A program made the position numbers and the translations under genes. The notes below the pieces were generated by a model. The model did not search any database, had not been told where the DNA came from, and saw only the letters and a program-made list of their open reading frames with translations. A stretch of DNA of 64,000 bases from Sediminibacterium sp. UBA657 (GTDB lineage: Bacteria > Bacteroidota > Bacteroidia > Chitinophagales > Chitinophagaceae), in NCBI GenBank assembly GCA_002299885.1, contig DBOB01000002.1, positions 124,298-188,297 on the forward strand, given 5' to 3'. This document shows positions 1 through 8,378 of the stretch, in pieces; position 1 is the stretch's first letter, and every line of letters begins with the position of its first letter.

Positions 1-325
1 CTAGTTGATGTCTCAGCGGATCCAATGCCAATTCCGGGAACTGGTATTTAACCAAAATCAATGCACCTTCAAAAAGTGAAGGCTTAGGCAAGGCAGACCA
101 ATCACTCAATTGTTGATGTATATCTTTGAGACGAAGCCTGTAAATCATTTTTTCGATGCGCTCCAATGTGGTTTCTTCTAAAGTATTTTCCCATAAATTT
201 TCTAGGTCGGGAATGATCGGCGTGCCATAGTCCAATAACCTACTGGATATTGTACTAAATACTTCCTCATCTGGGTCGTCTATGAGGGTAAATAAGGCTT
301 TTATTTCTTCGTTTTTTGGCAACAT
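1..325 (-). CDS. Transglutaminase-like / SirB1 N-terminal domain protein (partial)
   Basis: The gene starts at an ATG at position 325 on the minus strand and runs off the left edge, so only about 108 N-terminal residues are visible. They read as an acidic, helical segment beginning MLPKNEEIKALFTLIDDPDE, with a further stretch like FEGALILVKYQFPELALDP. This resembles the N-terminus of SirB1/transglutaminase-like proteins common in Bacteroidota, which open with a 'LIxLLDDPDxEVF' phrase. The catalytic part lies outside the window, so no activity can be confirmed. It diverges from the desaturase across a 234-bp AT-rich gap in which I recognise no clear regulatory site. Confidence 0.6.
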   Translation of the reverse strand, partial: MLPKNEEIKALFTLIDDPDEEVFSTISSRLLDYGTPIIPDLENLWENTLEETTLERIEKMIYRLRLKDIHQQLSDWSALPKPSLFEGALILVKYQFPELALDPLRHQL

Positions 326-559
326 GGGCAATAAGGGCTTGCTTTTTCTTATTCAAATTGACAAAAAAAATACTAAAAAAACGATTTTAGTTATACAACC
401 ATTGTGGATATAAAAAGTCTATAATTGATATACTTTTTAAAATGAATTTACGTTCGTTATTTTTAGCGATAGATACATAATTATGCATTATTTAGCATTT
501 TTTAGGCTTATTTGAGCCATTTAAAGCGTACTTTGTGTATACTAAATTCTAACTAGTCT

Positions 560-1657
560 ATGCAAACTCAAACAGTGGCCGTCCCCAAATTCCCTGTAGT
601 GCAAAAATCATTACATGCCGAATTAAAGAGGAGAGTGAACCAATACCTTGAAGAACATACCATCCGTGGTACAGGTAACTATAAATTATTTACAAAAGCG
701 GTTATTTTAATTAGCTTATTCTTTATTACTTATATCCATTTGGTATTTTTTACACCTCCAACAGCCATTGCTATTGTGGAGTGTTTATTTTTTGGCGGCC
801 TAATTGCAGCCATTGGATTTAATATCATGCATGATGGAAGCCATGGAAGTTTTAGTAAGTATGCCTGGTTAAATAAATTGGCGTCATCGTCTATCAGTAT
901 TCTTGGAGCAAGCCGTTTTATGTGGAGCATGAAGCACGTTACAATTCACCACACTTATACGAATATCGACGGCGTAGATGATGACATAGAAGTAGGTGTT
1001 TTAATGCGTATGGCGCCAACACAAAAACATTATATTTTACATCGTTTCCAACATCTTTATTTTAGTATTCTATATATGTTATTGTATGTGTTTTGGATTT
1101 TCTTTACTGACTATAATAAATACTTTAAGGGTAAAATCGGGTCTATTCCATTGAAAAAAATGTCCATAGCAGATCATTTTGAATTCTGGATTGTGAAAGT
1201 GTATCATGCAGCCATTTTTGTAGTGGTACCGATTGTGATGCTTGGATGGCAAGCATGGTTAGTTGGATTTATTGTAAGTACTTTTTTTGCAGGATTTATT
1301 TTAAGTATTGTATTTCAGTTAGCGCATACTGTGGAGCATACTGAATTTCCAATAGCTAATCAACCAGAGAATAGAATGCCAGATGAGTTTGCAGCGCATC
1401 AAATTCAAACTACGGCAAATTTTGCGACAAAAAGTAAAATCATTTCTTGGTTAGTAGGCGGATTGAATTTTCAAATTGAACATCATTTGTTTCCAAAAAT
1501 TTCACATGTGCATTATCCAGCAATTAGCAAGATAGTGAAAGAAGCATGTGCTGAATTTAAATTAAATTATATCGAATATCCAACGGTATTGGAAGCGGTT
1601 AAAGCCCATGTACAATTCTTAAAATCAATGGGTCAACCTACTCAGTCAATAGCTTAG
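560..1657 (+). CDS. Membrane fatty-acid desaturase (acyl-lipid / linoleoyl-CoA desaturase family)
   Basis: Integral membrane di-iron desaturase that introduces a double bond into membrane acyl chains. All three histidine boxes are visible: H91-DGS-H95, H126-VTI-H130-H131, and Q-IE-H308-H309. Hydrophobic stretches around residues 46-85 and 215-255 fit the usual membrane-spanning pairs, and the 365-residue length is typical. I see no fused cytochrome b5 domain, so electrons must come from a separate ferredoxin or cytochrome. Start is ATG with no strong ribosome site. It ends in a bidirectional terminator shared with topA. The regiospecificity of desaturation cannot be read from the sequence. 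Confidence 0.9.
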   Translation: MQTQTVAVPKFPVVQKSLHAELKRRVNQYLEEHTIRGTGNYKLFTKAVILISLFFITYIHLVFFTPPTAIAIVECLFFGGLIAAIGFNIMHDGSHGSFSKYAWLNKLASSSISILGASRFMWSMKHVTIHHTYTNIDGVDDDIEVGVLMRMAPTQKHYILHRFQHLYFSILYMLLYVFWIFFTDYNKYFKGKIGSIPLKKMSIADHFEFWIVKVYHAAIFVVVPIVMLGWQAWLVGFIVSTFFAGFILSIVFQLAHTVEHTEFPIANQPENRMPDEFAAHQIQTTANFATKSKIISWLVGGLNFQIEHHLFPKISHVHYPAISKIVKEACAEFKLNYIEYPTVLEAVKAHVQFLKSMGQPTQSIA

Positions 1658-1669
1658 TATTTTGTACTA

Positions 1670-1706
1670 TAAAAAAAAGAGCGCATCATTGATGCGCTCT
1701 TTTTTT
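1670..1706. terminator. Bidirectional Rho-independent terminator between desaturase and topA
   Basis: A 10-bp GC-rich stem (1678-1687 with 1691-1700, loop ATT) is flanked by an A-run on the left and a T-run on the right. It can therefore stop transcription of both convergent genes. Confidence 0.85.
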
Positions 1707-4065
1707 ATGCCTTCTTCTTTCTTGCGGTTTTACGTGGAGGGTTCTTTTTTAGTTCTTCAATGATCTCCTTAACTTCCTCAATCGTTAAGTCTTCTACTTT
1801 TTCTTGCTGCTCTTTGGTAAGCTTGAAATTACGTAAGCCTTGCTTGATGTATGGTCCATAAGGGCCTCTTAATAATTGGATTTTTTCTTTTTCAAACACT
1901 TTGATTGTGCGTTCGTCTTTTGCCTTGCGCTTTTCAGCAATCATTGGCGTCAATTCCTCAAGCGTAACTGTGTAAGGGTCCATCTCCTTGTTTAAGGAGT
2001 AGAACTTCATGCTATGCGCAGCATAAGGGCCAAATCGACCAATATTTACAGTAACTTCTTCTTCCTCAAATAAACCTAAGGTTCTCGGAAGCTTAAATAG
2101 TTCTAATGCTTCGTCAAAACTGATGGTTTCGATACTTTGAGAAGCTTTTAATTTTGCAAATCTTGGTTTTTCTTCCTCATCCTGGTGGCCAATTTGAACC
2201 ATTGGACCATATCTTCCCATACGTGCAATCAATTTCTTACCACTCACTGGGTCAAATCCTAATTCACGCTCACCTTTAGCTCTTTCAGCTGTTTCTAATG
2301 TATGTTCAATGGTTTCATGGAAAGGTTGGTAGAAGTTCTCCAACATCTTACTCCATTTTAATTTACCATCTGCAATTTCATCAAATTGGCCTTCAATTTT
2401 TGCAGTAAATCCAAAGTCCATTACTTTTTCAAAATGCAATTTCAAAAAGTCAGTCACGACTAAACCTAGGTCGGTAGGAGATAATTTATTCTTCTCTGCT
2501 CCAGTGATTTCAGAAGCAGTTTCAGTTTTAATTTCATCTTTTGGATTTAGAGAAAGGATCTGATAGATTCTTTTTATACCTTCTTTCTCTCTTTTTTCTA
2601 CATAATTACGTTTCATGATAGTCGTAATAGTAGGGGCGTAGGTAGATGGTCTTCCAATCCCTAATTCTTCTAGTTTTTTTACCAAACTAGCTTCGGTGAA
2701 TCTAGATGCTGGACGGCTAAACCTCTCTAATCCAGTCATACTAATGAATTCAAGCACCTGGCCTTTTGCTAAAGGAGGTAATAAACTCTCATCACCTTCT
2801 CCTAATTCTGGTTCTTCATCCAAATCATCGTCATCTTTACCTTCTAAATACACTTTTAGAAAGCCATCAAATTTCATCACTTCACCACTAGCAGTCAAAG
2901 TTTCTTTATTGGTAGATATTTCTATTTTAGCAGTTGTTTTTTCAAACTGTGCATCACTCATTTGAGATGCGATTGTTCTTTTCCAAATCAATTCATATAA
3001 ACGATTGGTATCTGCATCGTCTACTTTAGACTCATTCATGTATGAAGGACGAATGGCTTCGTGTGCTTCTTGTGCATTTTCATTTTTATTCTTGAACTTT
3101 CTTGGTTGATAATATTTTTCGCCAAAGCTTGAATTGATTTCCGATTTAATTGCATCAATTGCAGTTTCACTTAAGCTAATACTGTCTGTTCTCATGTAAG
3201 TGATCTTACCACTCTCATATAATTTTTGAGCAAGTAACATTGTTTTACTCACACTATAGCCTAATTTTCTAGAAGCCTCTTGTTGAAGGGTAGAAGTGGT
3301 GAAAGGTGCGGATGGCGTACGTTTACCGTCTTTTACAGTGATGTCTTTGACAATATATTTTGCACCTTTACATTCGTTTAAAAACTTTTCAGCAGCACCT
3401 GCAGTCGTTAATTTCTGAGGGCCTTCTGCTTTAAATTTGACTTTCTTTTTATTAATGTCTAAAGCAGAAAATAATGCCGATACTTTGAATACACTTTCAG
3501 GAATAAAGTGGTTGATCTCTCTTTCTCTTTCTGCAATCAATCGAACTGCAACACTTTGTACACGACCGGCACTCAAACTTTTTTGCATGCCAATTTTACG
3601 CCATAACACTGGACTCAATTCAAATCCAACTATTCTATCTAAAATTCTTCTTGCTTGTTGTGCATCTACCAAATCCATATTGATTAAACGAGGATTGGCA
3701 ACCGCTTTTTTAATGGCTGGAGCAGTGATTTCATGGAATACAATACGCTTGGTTTTCTTTGGATCCAATCCCAATACTTCGGCCAAATGCCAGCTGATAC
3801 TTTCTCCTTCACGGTCCTCATCCGACGCAAGCCAGACTTCCTTTGCCTTCTTGGTCATGGATTTAAGTTCCTTAACCACTTTCTCTTTTTCACTAGGCAC
3901 CATGTACTTTGGTGCAAAATGGTTTTTCATATCTATACCCATATCATTCTTCTCCAAATCTCTGATATGGCCGTAACAGCTTCTAACTTCAAATTCATCG
4001 CCTAAAATCTTCTCTATCGTCTTTGCTTTTGCAGGCGACTCCACAATTAATAAGTTTTTTGACAT
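1705..4065 (-). CDS. topA: DNA topoisomerase I (type IA)
   Basis: Relaxes negatively supercoiled DNA by single-strand cleavage through a covalent tyrosine intermediate. The Toprim domain opens the protein (ESPAKAKTIEKIL near residue 9) and carries the acidic motif DEDREGE near residue 80. The active-site tyrosine is Tyr290 in YMRTDS. The C-terminal third (about 600-770) holds repeats of the Bacteroidota type (GRYGPMVQIG, GRFGPYAA, GPYGPYIKQG) rather than the classic four-cysteine zinc fingers, followed by a lysine/arginine-rich tail. Its 786 residues are a normal length. It is transcribed alone, with a shared terminator at its 3' end. Confidence 0.96.
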   Translation of the reverse strand: MSKNLLIVESPAKAKTIEKILGDEFEVRSCYGHIRDLEKNDMGIDMKNHFAPKYMVPSEKEKVVKELKSMTKKAKEVWLASDEDREGESISWHLAEVLGLDPKKTKRIVFHEITAPAIKKAVANPRLINMDLVDAQQARRILDRIVGFELSPVLWRKIGMQKSLSAGRVQSVAVRLIAEREREINHFIPESVFKVSALFSALDINKKKVKFKAEGPQKLTTAGAAEKFLNECKGAKYIVKDITVKDGKRTPSAPFTTSTLQQEASRKLGYSVSKTMLLAQKLYESGKITYMRTDSISLSETAIDAIKSEINSSFGEKYYQPRKFKNKNENAQEAHEAIRPSYMNESKVDDADTNRLYELIWKRTIASQMSDAQFEKTTAKIEISTNKETLTASGEVMKFDGFLKVYLEGKDDDDLDEEPELGEGDESLLPPLAKGQVLEFISMTGLERFSRPASRFTEASLVKKLEELGIGRPSTYAPTITTIMKRNYVEKREKEGIKRIYQILSLNPKDEIKTETASEITGAEKNKLSPTDLGLVVTDFLKLHFEKVMDFGFTAKIEGQFDEIADGKLKWSKMLENFYQPFHETIEHTLETAERAKGERELGFDPVSGKKLIARMGRYGPMVQIGHQDEEEKPRFAKLKASQSIETISFDEALELFKLPRTLGLFEEEEVTVNIGRFGPYAAHSMKFYSLNKEMDPYTVTLEELTPMIAEKRKAKDERTIKVFEKEKIQLLRGPYGPYIKQGLRNFKLTKEQQEKVEDLTIEEVKEIIEELKKNPPRKTARKKKA

Positions 4066-4202
4066 AGCTCAAACCGCTCCTACGGGTTATTTATATATTG
4101 AAAATCAACTATTTATACGCTAAGATAAGCTAAGTTGTATGGCTACACTTATATTTATCTGTGATGCAATATTATAGCTTTCGGCTAAAAAATAAAAATG
4201 AT

Positions 4203-5078
4203 CTACTTGGAAGGGGTCAAAAAAGCCATTATTTGATCCATTACATCGGCCGATTTGTATACTTTGTTATGTCCTAATCCATTGGTAATCATAAAATTGA
4301 TATTGGATGGTGCATTTTCTTTAAATTCAATGATATCCTCAAACGGACAAACCATATCCTTTTCATCATGAACCCAAAGTACTTGACCTTTATAGTTGGC
4401 TAAGGCCCTATCCGCAGCAAAATATTCAACTTTATGGTGTGTTTTGCTGCTAACGTCATTCAAGAAAGCCGCAATTGTGACTTCATTTAAATGCATCATC
4501 TTAAAAAAGTTGGTAAAAGTGGTGGTGGTTTTTGTGGCTGGGGCTATCAATACAAATTTTCTTGTATCCGCCTGATCCACTTGTTCTGCAATCATAGACA
4601 AAGTGAGTGCTCCAAGTGAATGACCTATAAAATGATGCACTGGGCCTGCTTGTTGCATGATTTGCTGAATGGCTTCTTGATACACCACAACATGAATATG
4701 TTTCCCTTCGCTTTGTCCATGTGCAGGGGCGTCAAAAGCGAGTACACGATATCCCATCTTAAGCAATGGTGTAATATAATGTTCAAATTTGTAGGCATAA
4801 CTGGCATATCCATGTGCAATTAAAACGGTTTCATTATTGGGTTTGTTTGGTAACCATTCAAATCCATGAATCTTGGTCTGATCCGATAAAACCACAGATC
4901 GCTTTTTGGCATGGTGGAAAATAGCTGGTGCTTTTCGTTTTTTGTATTTAGGATAGGGGGTGCAAAAAAGGTCAAATGCCATCCTGCCAGCTGTTGCCGG
5001 CGCCAATTTACTAATGGTCTTGAATTTTGTCCTTAAATATTGAAGGTAAATTCTTTCAGAAAAGCCAACTGTAGCCAT
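4203..5078 (-). CDS. Alpha/beta hydrolase
   Basis: A 291-residue alpha/beta hydrolase-fold enzyme. The oxyanion-side strand is followed by HGYASYAY, the nucleophile elbow is GHSLGA, the acid is probably the Asp in HDEKDMV, and the catalytic His is in GLGHNK. The open frame extends upstream to a TTG at 5099, but the ATG at 5078 (MATVGFSERI) is the better start. There is no signal peptide, so it is probably cytoplasmic. The substrate cannot be deduced: the family includes esterases, lipases and peptidases. It diverges from the ferredoxin gene. Confidence 0.8.
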   Translation of the reverse strand: MATVGFSERIYLQYLRTKFKTISKLAPATAGRMAFDLFCTPYPKYKKRKAPAIFHHAKKRSVVLSDQTKIHGFEWLPNKPNNETVLIAHGYASYAYKFEHYITPLLKMGYRVLAFDAPAHGQSEGKHIHVVVYQEAIQQIMQQAGPVHHFIGHSLGALTLSMIAEQVDQADTRKFVLIAPATKTTTTFTNFFKMMHLNEVTIAAFLNDVSSKTHHKVEYFAADRALANYKGQVLWVHDEKDMVCPFEDIIEFKENAPSNINFMITNGLGHNKVYKSADVMDQIMAFLTPSK

Positions 5079-5188
5079 ATGCTTACTATTTGAACGCAAA
5101 GATAGCCAACGCCATCTGCTCTAGCTTACTTTTTTTGTATTTCGACAAATAAAATGGGCAATGTACTTTACCCATTGCTCCTTTAAAG

Positions 5189-5206
5189 CTATTTTTGCAA
5201 AAATAG
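5189..5206. promoter_or_regulatory. Perfect 18-bp palindrome containing a -7 element on each strand, upstream of fdx
   Basis: CTATTTTTGCAAAAATAG is fully self-complementary and lies 12 bp before the ferredoxin start. It contains TATTTTTG, a match to the Bacteroidota -7 consensus TANNTTTG, in both orientations. It could therefore drive both fdx and the divergent hydrolase, or serve as an operator over the promoter. A weak -33-like TTTA lies 19 bp upstream on the plus strand at 5167-5170. Function is inferred. Confidence 0.4.
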
Positions 5207-5218
5207 TAACGACCATTT

Positions 5219-5554
5219 ATGTATTCATTAAAAATCAATTTCGAGCAAAAAGGGCTAGAAACAGTAACGCTTGAAAATGTTGCTGCTGATCAAAGTTTAT
5301 TAGAAGTGCTTTTGGACGCAGGTATAGAATTACACCATAATTGTGGTGCAGTTTGTGCTTGTAGTACTTGTCATTTATATGTAAAAAAAGGCATGGAACA
5401 TATTGCAGAATTGTCAGACAAGGAAGAAGATTTTATTGACCGTGCTGTAAGTCCAAGAATCGAGTCCAGACTTGGTTGTCAATGTGAATTGAAAGCAGGA
5501 AGCGGTGAAATCGAAGTGACTTTACCAGACCAAACACAATTTTTAGGAGAATAA
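5219..5554 (+). CDS. fdx: 2Fe-2S ferredoxin, ISC/adrenodoxin type
   Basis: Small electron carrier of the ISC type that supplies electrons during Fe-S cluster assembly. The four ligands follow the family spacing: Cys42, Cys48, Cys51 and Cys87 (CGAVCACSTC, then LGCQC). Extra cysteines at 46 and 89 are common in this group. Its 111 residues match E. coli Fdx in size and ligand positions. It is followed 21 bp later by iscX, the same neighbour as in proteobacterial isc operons, which supports the assignment. No iscS, iscU or hscA lies nearby. Confidence 0.9.
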   Translation: MYSLKINFEQKGLETVTLENVAADQSLLEVLLDAGIELHHNCGAVCACSTCHLYVKKGMEHIAELSDKEEDFIDRAVSPRIESRLGCQCELKAGSGEIEVTLPDQTQFLGE

Positions 5555-5575
5555 TTAAAAAGATATATTAATAGT

Positions 5576-5818
5576 ATGAATCAATTTGAGCCACCCATTC
5601 ACTGGAATGACCATGAAGACATTGCCCAAAAACTATATGAAAAGTTTGGGGATGACTTTACAGAATCAAAAATTTATAGAGTTCGTTTCACTGATCTTTT
5701 AGAGTGGATTTTAACCCTGCCTCATTTTGAAGGTAAAAAGGAAGAGTCTAACGAAGGTCATTTGGAGATGATTCAAAGTGCTTGGGTATATGAATGGCGT
5801 GATAACCAAAAAAAATAA
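5576..5818 (+). CDS. iscX: Fe-S cluster assembly adaptor IscX
   Basis: An 80-residue acidic protein matching IscX/YfhJ, which binds cysteine desulfurase and iron and modulates cluster assembly. Recognisable phrases are HWNDHEDIAQKLYEKF near the N-terminus, RFTDLLEWI at about 38-46, FEGKKEESNEGHLEMIQ and the terminal WVYEW. It has a slightly longer mid-region than the E. coli protein. It is co-directional with fdx and the downstream phosphatase and probably co-transcribed with them. Confidence 0.85.
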   Translation: MNQFEPPIHWNDHEDIAQKLYEKFGDDFTESKIYRVRFTDLLEWILTLPHFEGKKEESNEGHLEMIQSAWVYEWRDNQKK

Positions 5819-5823
5819 TTCCT

Positions 5824-6339
5824 TTGCTAACTGCCTTAGAAAAAATAACTTGTTTTGTATTTGATGTAGATGGTGTATTAACCAACGGTACATTAATTGT
5901 GATGCCTAATGGTTTGATGGTGAGAACGATGAATATCAAAGACGGTTATGCCATTCAATTAGCAATTAAAAAAGGGTATAAGGTTTGGATTATTTCTGGA
6001 GGTTATTCCAAGGAAGTGCAAGAAAGATTAGAAAAGTTAGGGGTAGAAGAAGTGCACATGAAAGTAAAAGATAAGAAAGTACTTTTGGAACAACTATCAA
6101 TATCAGAAGACGTGCCTTTAGAGAACATGTTGTATATGGGAGACGATATGCCTGATTTTGAGGCTATGGAGTTAGTTGGTATTGCAGCTTGTCCTGCAGA
6201 TGCCTGTTTTGATATTAAAAATATTTCAAGTTATAAAGCCCTTGCCAAAGGCGGAGAAGGATGTGCAAGAGAGGTGATAGAAAAAGTGCTTAAATTAAAT
6301 GGCCATTGGGATCTGGTGGACCATGTTCAAGCTAAATAA
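5824..6339 (+). CDS. kdsC: HAD-family phosphatase, KdsC-like (3-deoxy-D-manno-octulosonate 8-phosphate phosphatase)
   Basis: A cap-less 171-residue HAD phosphatase that would hydrolyse KDO-8-phosphate to KDO for lipopolysaccharide synthesis. Motif I is FDVDGVLTNG (nucleophile Asp in DVDG), motif II ISGG, motif III the lysine in the KVKDK region, and motif IV MGDDMPDFEAM. The reading frame starts with TTG 5 bp after iscX; no in-frame ATG precedes motif I at a sensible distance. KdsC is normally a homotetramer, and the length fits. Other small-molecule HAD activities cannot be excluded, because no other KDO gene is in the window. Confidence 0.8.
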   Translation: MLTALEKITCFVFDVDGVLTNGTLIVMPNGLMVRTMNIKDGYAIQLAIKKGYKVWIISGGYSKEVQERLEKLGVEEVHMKVKDKKVLLEQLSISEDVPLENMLYMGDDMPDFEAMELVGIAACPADACFDIKNISSYKALAKGGEGCAREVIEKVLKLNGHWDLVDHVQAK

Positions 6340-6345
6340 TCCTCA

Positions 6346-7281
6346 GTGAAAAGCTTCATCTATTTTTTAAGATTAGTAAGATGGCCGAATTTGCTGTTTA
6401 TCTTACTAGCAGAATCTTTATTTCATTTTTTTATTTATAAGCCACTATATCCAAATTTGGCATTTACTGCTGATTATTCTTTTTATTTTATTGTAGCAAC
6501 AAGTATTTGCATTGCCGCAGCCGGATATATTATCAACGATTATTTTGATGTCAATATAGACCAAGTCAATAAACCTAAAAGTGTTGTAGTGGGTGCACAC
6601 ATTAGTAGACGTTGGGTTATTTTTTGGCATTTATTTTTGAGCATGGGTGGTGTGTACATTTCATTGATTGCTTTTCCATTCCAACAATATATTCATGTTC
6701 ATTTTTCTAATTTAGCCACTATCTTAATTTTATGGTTTTATTCGACCAATTTTAAAAGAGATTTTTTAATTGGCAATGTGGTGATCGCTGTTTTAACTGC
6801 ATGGACAATAGGGATAGTTTATTTTTCAAAATTTACAATTGTTCAATTGATCTATCCCGCCAATATGCAATCAGCAGATTTAAGATTCTTAAAATTGATG
6901 ATCCTTTATAGCAGTTTTGCATTTATTTTAACTTTGATCAGAGAAGCATTAAAAGATATGGAAGACATGGATGGTGATGGGAAATTTGGTTGCAAAACAA
7001 TGCCATTAGCATGGGGTTTACAAACTACAAAAGTCTATGTAGCAGTTTGGCTAATGGTACTCATTTTAGTCTTATCAATTATTCAATTGTATGCCATTCC
7101 TTTTGGATGGTGGATTTCAATCATTTACTGTATCATCACTATTATTTCACCACTAGTTTATGTCTTATTTAATTTAAAGCAAGCTTATACTAAATCCGAT
7201 TTTAATCAATTAAGTAATTGGATCAAATTTGCTATGTTGACGGGAATTTTGTCAATGGGCTTCTTTTATTTTCTCCTTTAA
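6346..7281 (+). CDS. UbiA-family prenyltransferase (geranylgeranylglycerol-phosphate geranylgeranyltransferase-like)
   Basis: Polytopic membrane enzyme that attaches a polyprenyl chain to an acceptor. The two Asp-rich UbiA motifs are present: NDYFDVNIDQVNKP near residues 65-78 and DMEDMDGDGKFGCKTMP near 204-220. About eight or nine hydrophobic segments surround them. The start is GTG, 6 bp after the KdsC-like gene. In Bacteroidota this clade is usually named geranylgeranylglycerol-phosphate geranylgeranyltransferase; the true acceptor is uncertain, and quinone or lipid substrates are alternatives. It sits between kdsC and maf in one tight operon. Confidence 0.8.
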   Translation: MKSFIYFLRLVRWPNLLFILLAESLFHFFIYKPLYPNLAFTADYSFYFIVATSICIAAAGYIINDYFDVNIDQVNKPKSVVVGAHISRRWVIFWHLFLSMGGVYISLIAFPFQQYIHVHFSNLATILILWFYSTNFKRDFLIGNVVIAVLTAWTIGIVYFSKFTIVQLIYPANMQSADLRFLKLMILYSSFAFILTLIREALKDMEDMDGDGKFGCKTMPLAWGLQTTKVYVAVWLMVLILVLSIIQLYAIPFGWWISIIYCIITIISPLVYVLFNLKQAYTKSDFNQLSNWIKFAMLTGILSMGFFYFLL

Positions 7282-7290
7282 TTATAAAAA

Positions 7291-7890
7291 ATGAGTGGAT
7301 ATATTTTAGCATCACAGTCTCCAAGGAGAAAACAATTACTGGCATGGGCAGATATTGAATTTGATATCATGGTATCTGAAGCTGCCGAAGATTTCCCTGC
7401 AGAGATGGATGTGCAAGATGTTCCTGTGCATATCGCCCAAAAAAAAGCTTTAGCTGTTCAGCAAAAAATCAAGGAAGAATTTCCAATACACCAAGGCAAG
7501 TGGATTATTGCAGCAGATACCATAGTGGTTCTAGAAAATGAAATCATTGGTAAGCCAATAGACAGGGCAGATGCCATTTCAATTTTACAAAAGCTATCAG
7601 GCAAAACACATCGTGTAATTACGGGTGTTTATTTAGTCAATGAAACAGAAACAAGCTCTTTCAGTGAAACCACATTGGTACATTTCCATCCTCTAACTTT
7701 GTCTCAGATTGAATATTATGTAGACCAATATCAGCCTTATGACAAAGCAGGTGCTTATGGCATTCAAGACTGGATTGGTGTGGTAGGTATCCGAGGAATT
7801 GAAGGAGATTTTTACAATGTCATGGGATTGCCTGTTAGTAAGTTGTTGGGGTATCTTCCTACAAAAACAACAAAGTTTACAACCAAGTAA
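7291..7890 (+). CDS. maf: Maf-family nucleoside triphosphate pyrophosphatase
   Basis: Hydrolyses non-canonical or pyrimidine NTPs to the monophosphate, a house-cleaning role sometimes linked to division arrest. The N-terminal signature LASQSPRRKQLL contains the SxxR substrate-binding motif, AADTIV provides the catalytic acidic residue, and the C-terminal YDKAGAYGIQDW segment is typical of the dTTP/UTP-specific subgroup. At 199 residues it has normal length. It lies 9 bp after the prenyltransferase, in the same operon, and its last 14 bp overlap the convergent OsmC gene. Confidence 0.92.
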   Translation: MSGYILASQSPRRKQLLAWADIEFDIMVSEAAEDFPAEMDVQDVPVHIAQKKALAVQQKIKEEFPIHQGKWIIAADTIVVLENEIIGKPIDRADAISILQKLSGKTHRVITGVYLVNETETSSFSETTLVHFHPLTLSQIEYYVDQYQPYDKAGAYGIQDWIGVVGIRGIEGDFYNVMGLPVSKLLGYLPTKTTKFTTK

Positions 7891-8281
7891 AGCTAATATC
7901 CAATTCTATATCTGGATGAAGGCTTCTTTCTACTGGGCAGGTTCTTCCAACTCTTTCCAATATTTCTTTGGTTTTTTCATCCAAGTCCAAAGCTGGAATG
8001 GTTGCAGCAATCACAATTTTGCCAATTCTTCTTGGGTCACTAAACATAACTTTAGTGACATCTACTTTGGCACCATCTAATTTAATATCCATGCTTTCTG
8101 CCTTGATGCCCATAGTGGTAATCAAACAAGCACCTAGTCCAGTAGCAATTAAATCGCTAGCAGAGAAACGTGCACCTTGACCTTTATTATCAGATGGGGC
8201 ATCAGTTTCAAAACTTGAACCACTTTGATGGTGTAGGCAGGTGGTTCTTAAATTTGCGTCATAAGTTACGGTTGCTGTCAT
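7877..8281 (-). CDS. OsmC-family peroxiredoxin-like protein
   Basis: A 134-residue OsmC/Ohr-fold protein, a family of thiol peroxidases acting on organic hydroperoxides. The two conserved redox cysteines are visible in GLGACLITT and RTCPVERSL. The length and motif placement suit the YhfA/OsmC branch rather than Ohr, but substrate is not determined. It is convergent with maf, with a 14-bp overlap, and divergent from lipA across 97 bp. Confidence 0.85.
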   Translation of the reverse strand: MTATVTYDANLRTTCLHHQSGSSFETDAPSDNKGQGARFSASDLIATGLGACLITTMGIKAESMDIKLDGAKVDVTKVMFSDPRRIGKIVIAATIPALDLDEKTKEILERVGRTCPVERSLHPDIELDISFTWL

Positions 8282-8351
8282 ATCTGTTGAATTGATGGTT
8301 TGTGATTTTGGTAAATTTACAACGAAAGGCTTAATTTAAGCACAAGTCTTG

Positions 8352-8359
8352 TATTTTTG
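8352..8359 (+). promoter_or_regulatory. Candidate -7 promoter element for lipA
   Basis: TATTTTTG matches the Bacteroidota -7 consensus TANNTTTG, 19 bp before the lipA ATG. I found no TTTG at the expected -33 distance, so support comes from the -7 half only. Confidence 0.35.
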
Positions 8360-8378
8360 CAACCGATAACAGAAAAGC

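Noticed and set aside
326..559. Riboswitch or small RNA upstream of the desaturase
   Set aside because: The gap is AT-rich with only short chance palindromes; no known riboswitch core or terminator-like hairpin is visible.
2696..3976. Plus-strand open frames inside topA
   Set aside because: They are antisense shadows of topA, with low-complexity serine/leucine-rich translations and no domain signatures.
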